A stretch of 64,000 nucleotides of DNA from Earliella scabrosa (Eukaryota > Basidiomycota > Agaricomycetes > Polyporales > Polyporaceae), in assembly GCA_022605405.1 (NCBI GenBank), contig JABYQQ010000006.1, forward strand, positions 558,001 through 622,000, written 5' to 3'. The position numbers were made by a program, and so were the translations under genes. The notes below the pieces were generated by a model, which had not been told where the DNA came from, did not search any database, and saw only the letters and a list, made by a program, of their open reading frames with translations. This document shows, in pieces, positions 49,146 to 60,102 of this stretch (the first letter of the stretch is position 1; every line of letters begins with the position of its first letter).

Positions 49146-49965
49146 CTTATCCATGTACTGAGTTGCACGAATTGTGCCGTATGAAGAACCTTGCTCGATC
49201 CACGGACAGCGATCCACAGAACCCCCAAGCCATATGGACAACATACAATCTGAGCGTGTCAGACCGGATCACCTAGATCAGAGCGCACCTTGGTGGGTGC
49301 GTTGTCATATGAGGACACGCGCGCATACACGGGTCGTGAACTAGACACGCACGACGGTGGTGACAACAATGTCCTATGCGCATGACCTTATACCACAGGA
49401 ATGGTCGCACTGGTTGCAGCAATGAATACGTGCATGGTGATTGGAGGAGAAACGCCGACGTACCCTCAGTCTGTGCCTCCACCGTAACATCGCGACTATG
49501 CGGATCGACGAGGCGCCACGACGTGGCACGAGGGTCGGAGTTTAGCGGAGTAGGGTCTGCCCTTTGATGGACGATAAACAGCACGACCTGAAACGAGGTT
49601 TGAGAGGGTGTTCGGGTGTTGAACGGGGGCGAACAAGGGGCCACTGGGATTCGGAGGAATGCGGTCTCGGCCGTTCCCTCGCAGGCAACGATGCTGACGA
49701 GCGTAGTTGGACAGTACAAGGTTGGTCTCGAGGCTAGCGACAGAGGGCCTGGAGCTGAGAGGCAAGATCTTGGACATTCCATTGTGCGATTGTACGAGTA
49801 CATGCGGAAGGAGGATATGATTGATGAGATTGGTCCGAGAAATGGCTTGACATCGGATGAGAGGGACAGGAGCCTTCGGGAGTCTCCTACAGGAAAACAT
49901 TATCAGAGATCAGATCAAGACTACACGGAGCGTCTGGAGGAGACTTACCTTGCGGAGGAGTCTGT
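49146..49965. other. Intergenic, no confident gene
   Basis: Overlapping frames on both strands (plus 49616-49969, minus 49496-49900) have no recognised features. The region is the 3' flank of both the kinase-like and BTB genes. Confidence 0.4.
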
Positions 49966-51055
49966 CTAGCTTGTCGCATCATAACCCCATCCCTCCAAGG
50001 TCAGCCCAAACATCGATGGGAGTTCGTTCCACAACGTCCGACGCTCTTCAAGACCACGTTTCTTGAGCATATCGAGGCACTGTTCGCAATACCCATGTGG
50101 GTACTGCACATCGGTGAAATACGCGTCGTGTGGATGAAGGAAATCGAACAATTCGGTTTTCTCGGCCATTTCTTCTCTAAGAGTCACCAGAGATGCGTGA
50201 CAAGCCAGACGAGTATCGCAGCTAGGAAAAGGGTCGTGACAGAGACGACGCAACCATAGGTCCCTCTCACGAATCGCAGCGCCATAGCCGTCGATGAAGC
50301 GCATGAGGTCTGAAGACGAAAGGTGCACAACTGTGCCATCTTCGCGCTTGAAACCTTCGACAACGCGGCTTCCTGCCCCCAAGCACATGTAGAAGGCCAA
50401 TGGGAGCATAGACGGCGCGTCGATTAGGCGAGCGAGGTATATCACCTCAATTCCACGTAAGGGGCCGCCGCCAACGGCGAGGTAATCCTCAAGATCCTCC
50501 CACTCTTCGAAATTGTCGGTGAAGTCGGTCTTGAGAGCATCCAGAGCTTGTGTCTGTACGTCTTCAACCTGATATTTGTGGGCAAGGCGTATGAGGGAGG
50601 AGAGTTGCGTGAATGTGAACGCAGGGACGTCTGCTCCGAGCTTGTGGTAAACACTACGAGGACATAATGGGATTGGAGGTCGTATTGCATGCATTAGAAC
50701 GGACACACCTGCGTTGCGCCTTGGGTAGTAGAGCACGAAGGAAATGCCTCAAATCCTCGACCGAATCCGACAAATGGACCACTGGACATCCCTCCCACTC
50801 CTGGGTAGCCTGGGGGTGGACCGTGGCGAACATATCCTGGAACACCGGTGATTGTGCTGCCAGAAGACCCCGATAGATTTTGAACGCGGTGTCGCGGGCG
50901 ATCAGCACAATGTTCCCGTCGTCGAGCCAGAACTCCGTGTCGTGTATGAGATGATCGAACGGCGGAATGTCTTTGTCCTGGAGTACTGTCGCAGCAGAGT
51001 CATGGCTGTCGACACGAGAACGCTTCCTGGAGGGCTTAGGGGTATCGTTCGACAT
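49966..51055 (-). CDS. BTB/POZ domain protein 1
   Basis: Exon 1 is 50709-51055, exon 2 is 49966-50653 and the 55-bp intron is GT-AG. The product has 344 residues. A basic N-terminus (KPSRKRSRVD) precedes the BTB fold: DTEFWLDDGNIVLIARDTAF, KIYRGLLAAQSPVFQDMFAT, GCPVVHLSDSVEDLRHFLRA. Then FTFTQLSSLIRLAHKYQVED begins the helical part, and the C-terminal region has CHDPFPSC and CEQCLDMLKKRGLEERRTLW. This is the common Agaricomycete BTB layout. BTB domains dimerise and often recruit cullin-3, but the role of this family is unknown. A paralog lies at 58214-59267 on the other strand. Confidence 0.85.
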
Positions 51056-51437
51056 GAGGGTCGGAAGATGAGGTCATTGGCCCAAAGGACCTGCATAATA
51101 GTGAAGGCACAGCTTGCGTTACGTGATACTATGTATGTAAGTTACTAACGAGACTGCACATCAATACATACCTCGAAAGCGACTCCGAGGACGGTCCTGT
51201 TGCAGGCTGAGTCGCTAGTAAGTAGCTACCATCGCTATCAATCCGAGTTCGTTTGATAGGTGTTTACCGGTCGTCCTCCGTGAGCGGTCGGGCGCGAATG
51301 AGAAGCAAGAGGACTGGGAGGAGCAAGGAGAAGATCAAGACACGACTCGGGCGCTCAACGGATGTCCGGCTTCCCCTGCTACCACGATCTTCTAGGACGA
51401 CATACTACCCCATCTACTTCCTGGCAAGCACCTGGCA

Positions 51438-52986
51438 ATGGCGGCGCCGCTGCAGCTGCGTGTTGCTCGAGTGTCCGCGCGGTGGACCGGCTGTCGACGG
51501 GCGTACTCTTCCACTGCAGACCCGTTCAGAGTCCTATTCTTCGGACGTGACGAGTTCTCTTGTGTTGTGCTCGACCAACTCCTCCAGGCCAAGGGTACGT
51601 AGGTCATCCCACATGCTTGAGTGGATGGTAACTGCAGCGTCTCAGACCACCAGATGTTTGGCAAGACATTCAAATCGTGACACAGCCAGATGCGAAGACC
51701 GGCCGTCGTGGATCCAAGCTGTCTGTATGTGAGTGCTCTTACAACTCGGACCCTCGGTACCTCCGCCGACAAAGGCACATGTAGCGCCGTTGAAGATGCT
51801 TGGGGAAGATGCGGGGTTGCGCGTCCACACAATCCCTCACGAGCGGTCGGAGTTCAGGACATGGAAGGTGACCTCCAAGTTCTGCGTTGTCCCGGACGGC
51901 AAAGCTAACATCGCAAAGGCTCCTCCTCCCTTCATGCCAGAGCCACACCCACTAGCGTCCTATCATCCACCACCGAATCATCTGCTGGTCACCGCATCCT
52001 TTGGGCGGATCCTCTCGAACTCGCTTCTCAACCTCTTCCTCCCATCCCGCCGGGTGAACCTTCACCCGTCTCTCCTCCCTATGTATCGCGGCGCGGCCCC
52101 AATCCAGCATGCCTTGATAGACGGGCAACAGGAGACGGGTGTATGCGTCATTGAGATGACGAAGTGGAAGGAAGGCATCGACTCGGGTGCAATATGGGCC
52201 TCACAACGAATGGTGAGCATCCTCGAGCTTCTTGAAGATGGCTGGTGCGAACCCTTGAACCCAGAGGGTCCCAGAAAACGCAGCGTTCCCCGAGTTGCGC
52301 GACTCGCTCGCCAGGGCAGGCGGCCAACTCTTGGTGTCTGTCATGCGAGACATGCTTGAAGGCAAGGTGTGTGCTATTGACAGGCCCTTGCCACGTGTTC
52401 GCTCACTCTGAGCAATCACCAGGACACTCGGAAGCCCCAGGCTGACGATCCGCTTGCCCCACACGCCCCCTTGATCACCGCGGAGCACTCGATTATAGAC
52501 TTTGCAACGATGACTGCATCCCGAATCGTTGGGACGCACCGTGCGATATCTCACCAGGTATATTCACTAGCTCTCGCCTAACGCGTGGTTTGCGACTGAC
52601 CATTCTTGTAGAAACCTATGACGACCATGCTCAAGACTGGACGTACACTGCAACTGCACAACCCTACCGTTCTGACAGAGCTACCCGCGAAGCTCGACCA
52701 CGAGCTCCCTTCACCAGGGACAGCGACATACCACCCACCAAGCGGTGCTCTCATTGTCCGGTGTGCGCAGGATACGTACATCAGCGTCCCCCAGGTGCGT
52801 CTTCGGTATTCCTCGCTCGAGTGAGCTACACAAGCTGATTGATGACTGTTTGTTCGTAACCAGGTACGCCAACAAGACCGTCACCTGCTGAAGTCCAAGG
52901 AGTGGTGGAATGGCGTGAAGCCTGAGATGCGCATGCACGACGCTCCTGAAGGGCCGGTGCAGTTCGTACCCTTCTCGAATAGCTGA
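51438..52986 (+). CDS. FMT1: Mitochondrial methionyl-tRNA formyltransferase
   Basis: Transfers a formyl group from 10-formyl-THF to Met-tRNA for initiation of mitochondrial translation. The ATG at 51438 was chosen because it gives a mitochondrial presequence (MAAPLQLRVARVSARW, then GCRRAYSS) leading into DPFRVLFFGRDEFSCVVLDQ. Later exons read DVWQDIQIVTQPDAKTGRRG, AHVAPLKMLGEDAGLRVHTI, LLVTASFGRILSNSLLNLFL, VNLHPSLLPMYRGAAPIQHA, ETGVCVIEMTKWKEGIDSGA, FPELRDSLARAGGQLLVSVM, TAEHSIIDFATMTASRIVGT, KPMTTMLKTG and VQFVPFSNS. N.HPSLLP.YRG(P/A)API is the formyltransferase signature, with the catalytic Asn-His in VNLHPS and the Asp in GIDSG. Introns after about 51594, 51716, 52212, 52368, 52558 and 52794 are GT-AG. 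The status of a possible 51-bp intron at about 51868-51918 is unclear. Confidence 0.9.
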
Positions 52987-54199
52987 TCATCCATCTACCC
53001 TCCACGTTCAATTGCAATCGAGTTGGAGCACTATACCTCCGTCACCGTTCTCTGGAGTTCTCGCTCCAAACGGTGCTACATCCTCACTCGCGTTGCCTCT
53101 TCAGGAGCGCATCATTCTGCAGGTTGGTCATACAGCGCTCGATCCGCAGTGCTTGTCACGGCTGTATCACCGCTTTGAGTCGAATTCGTTGTACGCGTCA
53201 GCGGGTGATGTGGCGGTGATGGGACATATTCTTTGCGGCAGGGATTCGGTCGCAAGTGAATCTAGTCCAGTGCGACTGTAAGCACCCCTATCCGCCTACC
53301 CTTGTAGTTCCTAGGCTGACAAGCAGTATGGAGGTGTGCAGGCAACATTCCGGCGTCCTGTTCCAACTTGAATCTCGTGCAATGAGCCACGGCGTCCCAA
53401 CACGAGTGTCGTGTTCACTTTGCTCACACGCGGACGAAGCGCATCATCTCTGTTGACGGCTGCTAGTACTGCACAGCTTTTGACAGGGCCCTTTACCGGT
53501 GGTTCAATTCGAGAAATCCGAGCGCCAAGAACATTCGGTGAGGGCCCGGGAGCAAGCACATTCGTACACTACTTACACACCGGCGGCCGCCCGCACGTGG
53601 TGACAACTCGAAAAGCTGTGCGTGCTTACGCCTACCGAGGCACGAAGGACAAATTGGGTGCAGTCCCCAGCTCGCGCGAATCCCTCAGCATTTCAACTCA
53701 TCGTCGCGCCGGAGGACATTGGCATATGCTATGCCAAGGGCAAAGATGCGGGACGTCAGTGATTCCCCTTATAGTCGTGAAACATCGTCGACTCGATTTC
53801 GACTTACACCCACATCAGCCCGTCGAGCTCGCGGGTACGCCGACGATTCAATAGCTCACTCAACCACCTAGTTGAAGGTGCACAGCCGCCTCATACCACG
53901 ATAATCGGCGTAGGCCCCTCTCCGCCTGCGCCCGAGACAATCTTCCTCGACAGGCTCGCCGGTCGAAGCCCGGACACTGGCATCCAGGTCCTCCGTCAGG
54001 GGAAGTTGTGCAATGCATAAATACGCCTCGCTCTCCTCTCCAGCTCCTTGTGTCGCCGGTCGCCACTCACTTCGACTTCTTACACTTCACGCATACACGC
54101 AGCTCTAGCAGCCTCTTCCCGCGTCGCTTCTGTCTCGCTCGCCACCACACTCGCTCGCCTCACGCTCGTCACGACATTCCTCGTACAGACCCAATCGTC
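52987..54199. other. Intergenic, 1.2 kb, no confident gene
   Basis: Plus-strand frames at 53012-53281 and 53411-53854 do not join into a recognisable protein. The last 200 bp are the C/T-rich leader of the LPMO gene; a TGCATAAATACG element at about 54013-54024 is a good TATA box candidate for it. Confidence 0.4.
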
Positions 54200-55522
54200 A
54201 TGTTTGGCACCACCCAGCTTCTTTCCGCCCTCCTCCTCGCGCTAGCTGCTGCGCCCTCTGCCGTCGAGGCCCACGGCTTCATCAAGCAGTGGGGCGTCAA
54301 GGGCCAGTCGCCTCAGCGCGCGCAGAAGACAGACATCAAGGCGTCCGCCTTCCGCGACGTGTCCAAGAACACCGGCTGGATCGGCGCACAGTGTACGTCT
54401 TATCCCATCCCTCATCGTACTATCACTAATCGAAAGCACGATGTGCTCAGTCCTTGACCGCCCGGCCATCGCGTGCGGCTCCTCCGACACGCCCTTTGGC
54501 AAGGTCGCCGCGCCGGGTGGGACCACCTTCGCGAACCAGGGCGCGGGCAAGCAGCTCTTTGTCAACCCCGGTCAGACCGTGCAGCTCGTCGTGTCCGGAA
54601 ACCCCGGAGAGGGCTGGCCGCATCCCAAAGGCCACATCCTGACGTACCTCGCCCAATGCGATGGCGACTGCTCGAACTTTGACGCCACGAAGGGGGCGTT
54701 CTTCAAGATCCAGGAGGAGAAGGACGGCATCCAGAACACCCTCCGGCCCGCTTTGGACAAGGGGATAGATGGCAACCGGTACGTGGCTCAGCAGCCCGTC
54801 GTACGGATGTGCAACTGACACTGCTTTGCGACTTCGTCACGCAGCTACGATGTCAAGATTCCCGAGGGTATCCCCGCCGGCAACTACATCATGCGCTTCG
54901 AGCTCATCGCCTTCGGGCAGTCCTCTGGCGTAGAGGGCGGCCAAGATCAATACTATCCGTACGTTCTCGATTTTCAGCCCGACGATCCGCTCATGCTAAC
55001 ACAAGTCGTTTGTCCAGCTTCTGTGGTCAGCTCACCATCGGCGGCAGCACCACCGGGAAGGCTGCCCAGAAGTTCGCTACCGTGAAATTCCCGGGTGCGT
55101 ACAAGAAGGGCAACATCGACCAGTCGACCGTCCCCGGTCCCCGGCCCCTCGCGCTCGCCTCCGGCGGCTCGGGCAGCTCTGCCTCTGGCTCCAACTCCAA
55201 CTCTTCTGGCTCCGGCTCCCCCGAAATCCCCATGCCCTTCACCCTTGCGGACAGTGCGCCCGCGTGCGGGAAGAAGTGTCTCCGCATCAAGGTCAGCGAG
55301 AGCCCGTCACTCGCGAGGAACTGCGCCGCGTTCGATGCCAAGTGCTTCTGCAGCGCAAAGGACACGTTCGTCGCCGCGTACAACAACTGCGCGAGGGACA
55401 ACTGCCCGGGCGGAGACCTCGGGCCCGCCAAGTCCGCGTTCTCTGCTGCTTGCTCTGCGTTCACCAAGCGTGAGCCCCTCCGCGAGCGCATGGTTCGCGC
55501 TCGTGGCGTGCTGTCGTCTTAA
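54200..55522 (+). CDS. AA9-like lytic polysaccharide monooxygenase with C-terminal CFEM domain
   Basis: Secreted copper enzyme expected to cleave cellulose or related glycans oxidatively. Exons 54200-54392, 54451-54778, 54845-54958 and 55018-55522 sum to 1140 nt (379 residues). Residues 1-24 are a signal peptide ending AVEA, so the mature protein starts HGF and His25 is the N-terminal copper ligand. His126 in HPKGHILTYLAQC and Tyr210/211 in DQYYPFCGQL complete the histidine-brace set. CDGDCSNFD, KGAFFKIQEE and YDVKIPEGIPAGNYIMRFEL match AA9 strands. A Ser/Gly linker (about 250-285) leads to an 8-cysteine CFEM-type module (about residues 294-358: ACGKKC, NCAAFDAKCFC, NNCARDNC, SAAC). The CFEM aspartate is present (FDAKCFC). 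No GPI signal is seen. AA9-like assignment is good; true substrate is unknown. Confidence 0.85.
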
Positions 55523-55756
55523 AGGGAGAGCGCGGAGTGACCTCATCGTCCTGTTAGGATTGGGTGATTTGTTGAGGAACGAGCCTGTGCATGCGAAGCT
55601 CCCTCTCTCTCCTATGTACCCTTCAGCCTTGGACTAATTCTCACTTCCTTTCAACTTCGCCTAGCTATGGTAGCGTAGCGCACCGAATGTGTCTCAATAA
55701 ATCAAATTTAGCATCCTATTCTTTCACGGCAAACCGGTCTGACTATCCTGCGGCCC
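55523..55756. other. 3' flank of the LPMO gene
   Basis: Contains AATAAATCAAATTTAG at about 55695, a plausible 3'-end processing region for the LPMO transcript. Confidence 0.4.
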
Positions 55757-56025
55757 GGGATGTGACGAAGGCTAGTCATCCAAGCCAACTTGGGTACGTG
55801 GTTATCCTACACCCTAGAGTGGATGATAACTGCAGCGGGCCCGGTCCAACATGCCTCGATATACGGGCAACAGGAGACGGGTGTATGAGAACTTGAGTCC
55901 AGAGATGTAGGGGAATGAAGTGGTCGACTCGGGTGCGATATGGGGCTCACGACGGTTGGTGAGTATTCTTCGCGAATCTTGACATGGCTGTCGTGAAACC
56001 GTCAACGCAGAGGGTCTTAGAGCGG
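55757..56025 (+). pseudogene. Partial decayed copy of the formyltransferase gene
   Basis: Sequence collinear with FMT1 3.5-4 kb upstream. The piece CCAAGCC...GGGTACGTGG...GAGTGGATGATAACTGCAGC corresponds to the end of FMT1 exon 1 and its first intron (GGCCAAGGGTACGTAGG, GAGTGGATGGTAACTGCAGC). It jumps directly to CATGCCTCGATATACGGGCA followed by ACAGGAGACGGGTGTATG (FMT1: CATGCCTTGATAGACGGGCA). Then come GACTCGGGTGCGATATGGG, GGTGAGTATTC and AACGCAGAGGGTC. Two exons and introns between are missing and the frame is broken. Because intron sequence is kept, it arose by DNA duplication, not retroposition. Confidence 0.8.
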
Positions 56026-56242
56026 GCGCGGACTATCGGAACCCTTGGCTTCCCAGATGCAGAATGGGTGCCACATGAATATTGTCATATCGGTATCGTA
56101 GATGTAGATCACAGGGACATGTATCGTGCTCGTGCGGAGAAGATCAAAATCATGTATACGAGGCTGTTGTATGAGTATTGCAACCGGCACGTCAATCGCA
56201 GACCGCTCCGACTCCCAACATGGTCACCGTCCTGATCAAGAA

Positions 56243-57853
56243 TCATGAATTGCTCGGCACTACCTCGAGACGAGTGACCAGCTCGCCTAACTGCTTCCAG
56301 TACTCATCATCGCCGGGCTTGGGAACGTACGAGCGATCGAAGCAGAGCGACAATCGCCCCAGCCGATGTCCACGCCCAATGCGGTACCAGAGCGCGTTCT
56401 GTACCGCGAAGAGCGTGGACGATACGGACGGTATTGTATACGTCCCTTCCATCGCGACGGACTTGAGAGACGGGCACGTCACCGTCTTCTGCGCCAGCGG
56501 CGCTCTGGTGTCGGATCGTGCAGTTGAAGCCGGTGTCGACAGCGGTGCCCCCAGTGCGGTCCAGAGGGTGCGGAGGGAGTCATGGCCGTGGACTTCGATG
56601 GTCTCCAGACCCGGGAAACAGGTGAAAAAGTCTCGCCACGTGGACAGAGAGACGGGATCGTGAAGGCCTTGGATAGTGAGCGCAGTAATCGGCGCGGTGA
56701 GGAAGATGTGCATGATATCGACTAGACGCCGCTCAACAGCGGTGCACCAGTCGAAGCGGGTGACCAATGGCACGCTGAGCTCGAGCTCTACACTGCATGC
56801 TCCGCTTCGGACGCGTACGCCAGTACTGTACCGGTCGCTTTGGACCCACACCTCCACGGCCGTCGGGTCTGTCATTGCGGGGAGGACCATCGACGGATTG
56901 GATGGCAAGAACCCGAGCAGCGTATTGAGCGTGGGGAGGAGGACGTCGACGCAGATCTTGACCGACGTTACGGACGGTAATTCGAGACGAGAGAGCAACT
57001 CGATGGCGAAATGATATGAGTTGAGGGCCAAAGCCAACGAACGAAGATTTGGTAACCCAACGACCGATGGTAGATCTCTCGGGAATGATGGGTCGGCGAT
57101 TGCGAGGCTGGACACGGCTATCTTGAAGTCGATACTCTCGAGGCTCGGAAGCATGGCCGCAATGACGAGGAAATGGTGGAGTGAAACCATCCAAGTGCGT
57201 GCTCGCACTGTGAGACTCTGGATGCGGGGATAATCCGAGAGGATCCACGGGAGGGCGAATCCGTCGATTGATAAGCGTCGAAGGAGAGGAAAGGCGGAGG
57301 AGTGAAGCAGAACATCTGTGGTGAGGGGGCCTTTGGATTCGATGTGGAGCTCTTCGAGAACCGTCCAAGGATGTACGCTTGCGAGGAGTAAAGGCACCCA
57401 TTGCCGTTGGACCGAAGTCAGCGAGAGCGAACGTATCCTTGACGTCGTTGAGGAGAGTATCAACATGGTTGCACTGTTCAGTGCGCGTGCGCCATGCATA
57501 GTGATGGCTACAGGCATGTTCTCGCATCGAGCGAGACACAATGCGAACCAATTTGGATTCGAATGGACGATGATGGTGCGCCAAAGTCGGGGTGTGGTAC
57601 ACATCACTCTACGCCACCGCCGAGAAACCGAGGAAATTACGGCCGACCTTGCAGGAACGCTAACCCTCGTCGGTAGGCGTCGAGGCGCAAAGGCGAATAA
57701 GGGTCCAATAGGAATGTAGTCGAAAATTTCGACTAGTATCTCGTCTGGCAAGGCGTTGATAGGAAGTTCGGCATTGAGTCTTTCCGCTACAATTGTTAGG
57801 TCCCTGCTCAGGAGTGATAGTCCCTCATGCAGGAGCCCATCATTCAAGCTCAA
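56243..57853 (-). CDS. F-box protein, single exon
   Basis: An uninterrupted 536-codon frame. Residues 31-50 (INALPDEILVEIFDYIPIG) are the F-box start (LP.EIL..IF), followed by the typical SVSRRWRRVMCTTPRLWRTI. The rest has leucine-rich, irregular LRR-like strands (ELHIESKG, LRRLSIDGF, SLTVRART, LRSLALALNS, TIEVHGH). F-box proteins recruit substrates to SCF ubiquitin ligases. This large Agaricomycete class has no specific known substrates. The final part (LGRLSLCFDRSYVPKPGDDE) resembles the usual family end. It faces BTB gene 2 head to head with about 360 bp between starts. Confidence 0.85.
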   Translation of the reverse strand: MSLNDGLLHEGLSLLSRDLTIVAERLNAELPINALPDEILVEIFDYIPIGPLFAFAPRRLPTRVSVPARSAVISSVSRRWRRVMCTTPRLWRTIIVHSNPNWFALCLARCENMPVAITMHGARALNSATMLILSSTTSRIRSLSLTSVQRQWVPLLLASVHPWTVLEELHIESKGPLTTDVLLHSSAFPLLRRLSIDGFALPWILSDYPRIQSLTVRARTWMVSLHHFLVIAAMLPSLESIDFKIAVSSLAIADPSFPRDLPSVVGLPNLRSLALALNSYHFAIELLSRLELPSVTSVKICVDVLLPTLNTLLGFLPSNPSMVLPAMTDPTAVEVWVQSDRYSTGVRVRSGACSVELELSVPLVTRFDWCTAVERRLVDIMHIFLTAPITALTIQGLHDPVSLSTWRDFFTCFPGLETIEVHGHDSLRTLWTALGAPLSTPASTARSDTRAPLAQKTVTCPSLKSVAMEGTYTIPSVSSTLFAVQNALWYRIGRGHRLGRLSLCFDRSYVPKPGDDEYWKQLGELVTRLEVVPSNS

Positions 57854-58213
57854 GTCGGACGTCGACTCGGGGACCTGCGGGCGAGTCTATCAGTGGTCAC
57901 GCTGTGTTTGTTGTGCCCAATGAGACTACAATCCTATCACTCACGCCCGTGTCGATTTGCATCACTGAAATTGAGCTTCAAACGCCTCAGGAGGTTTTCC
58001 AACGATTGTCCAGCTCGGGTCGTGAGAGGAGACTCGTCGCAGGGGCCGCGGCCATCGTCGCGTCGCATAGTACTACTCAACGCCCACGTGGTATGCGTGG
58101 GAGTGTTGTCGAGTCGCGACGAGGCTCGACTTGCAAGCTCGCGCCGCCGCGACTACGCCTGACTGCACTACTCTCGCATTCCTGCCTGATATCTTTGCGC
58201 TCTGCCTTCCGTC
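57854..58213. promoter_or_regulatory. Divergent promoter region, F-box gene / BTB gene 2
   Basis: About 360 bp between two start codons; no distinct element was recognised. Confidence 0.4.
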
Positions 58214-59267
58214 ATGTCCGAGCCGGAGAACGATCGCCGACCTCCGAAACGCGCCCGTGAAGAGGACTCGAACCCTATGGAACTGAATCTGGAGGAACTG
58301 ACGCGCGACGAAGAATTTTGGTTTGAAGACGGCAATATCGTGCTCGTAGCCGGCAATATCGCGTTCAAGGTCTTCAAGGGACTTCTGGCTGCTCAATCGA
58401 AAGTTCTTGGGGATATGGTAGCCGCCGGAGATCCTGGCGCCGGTCAGATGTTGGAAGGTTGCCCTGTGGTCCGGCTCTTCGATGATTCGCCGTTGGAGGT
58501 CAGGTATCTCCTGCGTGTTCTTGTCCCTAAGGGTGACATAATGTACGCTTCACAATCTCGCGTTTCGTGCGACCCATTGATTGATCTGCAGGTTTTATCC
58601 GGACCCGGATGCCGATTGGAACTACGACTACCATGAGATATTGGCCCTCGCTCGTCTCTCGCACAAGTACGAGATAGAAACTATTGAACGTCAAGCTATC
58701 CGCTGCCTCGAGACATTCTTTGCAACCTGGTTCCATGACTGGGAGAGGAGAAGCCCCCCGTTCAACTTCTACGACAACTCCTGGGCGATCGGTGCTGTTG
58801 TGGTGGCAAGGCTCACGAATAACACAGACATCCTACCCCTCGCCCTCTATCACTGCGCCCTCCTAGGGGGAGAAGTCATCGACGGCTTCACTCGCAAAGA
58901 TGGGACCGTTGAGCATCTCGAACCCACCGACTTGAAACGGTGCATCGACGCGTACGGCTACCTCCGCGCAGAAACACCGCAAGTCTTCGACCGCATCTTT
59001 ACCGGGCCACCTTCCCGAGCATGCCAATCTCGTGCGATATGTCAAGCCAACGTGCAAGCCATACGTGAAAGTCTCGACGCAGAAACCGACGTCGACGCGC
59101 TGTACGTGACAGACCTGGCCATCGACGTATGGGTGATGGACCATCCGCTTTGCGACACTTGCACGAGCGCACTCAAGAAGCGGAACCGAACTGAGCGACG
59201 CACGATATGGAAGGGGATCCCGTCGATTCTGAATCTGCCCTCAGAAATAGATACCATGGACGTCTGA
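58214..59267 (+). CDS. BTB/POZ domain protein 2
   Basis: Exons 58214-58542 and 58592-59267 with a 49-bp GT-AG intron give 334 residues. The same architecture as BTB protein 1: basic N-terminus (RRPPKRAREE), DEEFWFEDGNIVLVAGNIAF, KVFKGLLAAQSKVLGDMVAA, GCPVVRLFDDSPLEVRYLLR, then DYHEILALARLSHKYEIETI, a helical middle part with DGFTRKDGTVEHLEPTDLKR, and the C-terminal CDTCTSALKKRNRTERRTIW. The intron sits at the equivalent place in both genes, right after the (V/L)LVPKG-type segment, so they are paralogs. Presumed protein-protein interaction module; cellular role is unknown. Confidence 0.88.
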
Positions 59268-60102
59268 GATGGTGAGTGATCGATGGCATTCTCCCATTTG
59301 TCCTCCCATTCGAACGACTGCGACTGTGACTGTGCTCGAACAGCAGCATCACGGACACCGCTCATTCAAAAAAACATGTAATAGCTCAAGATTATTTAAC
59401 CTCCCGCGCTCCTCCGCCCCCTATCATTGCGATTAGAAACGGTTCGTGAATATGCGGGGTGAGAACGAGTAGGCTGATTAAGCTATCTTTGCAGATGGTG
59501 TTTCACCCACAGCCGAAATTAATCTCTTACGACATACCCACCACTAGCAGAATTGACGGTAAACATACCCCACATTCGTGCGACTGCGGATCGCACGTGA
59601 GTGCCTACAGGAGAGAAATCACGCTTGAGGACGATTACGTCATAGATCCGGCAATGGATGACTGCATTGACGGGCGTCTGAATTGCCTTTTCAATCCATC
59701 GAACACCTCAGTGGTAGTACCGAAGATCTCATTCTTCATACACCATACAGTTTCATATACGCCGCAAAACAACCAGTATCTCTGATTCTGTCAACTGCAA
59801 GCAACATAGCGATCTATACCCGTTGAGGAGCATCCCCGCGAAGTCCGAGTCCACGACGGCAAGCGTCGCAAAGGTCCAGGATGATGTGAGTCTTTAAGTA
59901 AGGAAAACAGAAAGTAGGATATAGAGGACATTTCAGAGAGCAGATAATACATGCGTTAGGTCTCGCAGTGCAATGCGACCGATCTTCCGATGATGGAAAC
60001 TTGAGTGCCAGGGTCAACCGTCACGGTAACGGGAGTGTCGCCACTCCCACTACCGCGAAAGCTAGTCAGTCGAGTGCGAAGGAGCGCAAACAGAAGAGAA
60101 TG
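59268..60102. other. Convergent intergenic region
   Basis: 3' flanks of BTB gene 2 (+) and the hypothetical gene (-). A 108-codon plus-strand frame at 59459-59785 has no supporting features. Confidence 0.4.

Noticed and set aside
56733..57602. 289-codon minus-strand frame inside the F-box gene
   Set aside because: Out-of-frame shadow of the F-box coding exon, rich in Arg/His/Pro with no features.
59459..59785. 108-codon plus-strand frame with a CDCGSH segment
   Set aside because: No start context, no partner exons and no recognised family; likely chance.
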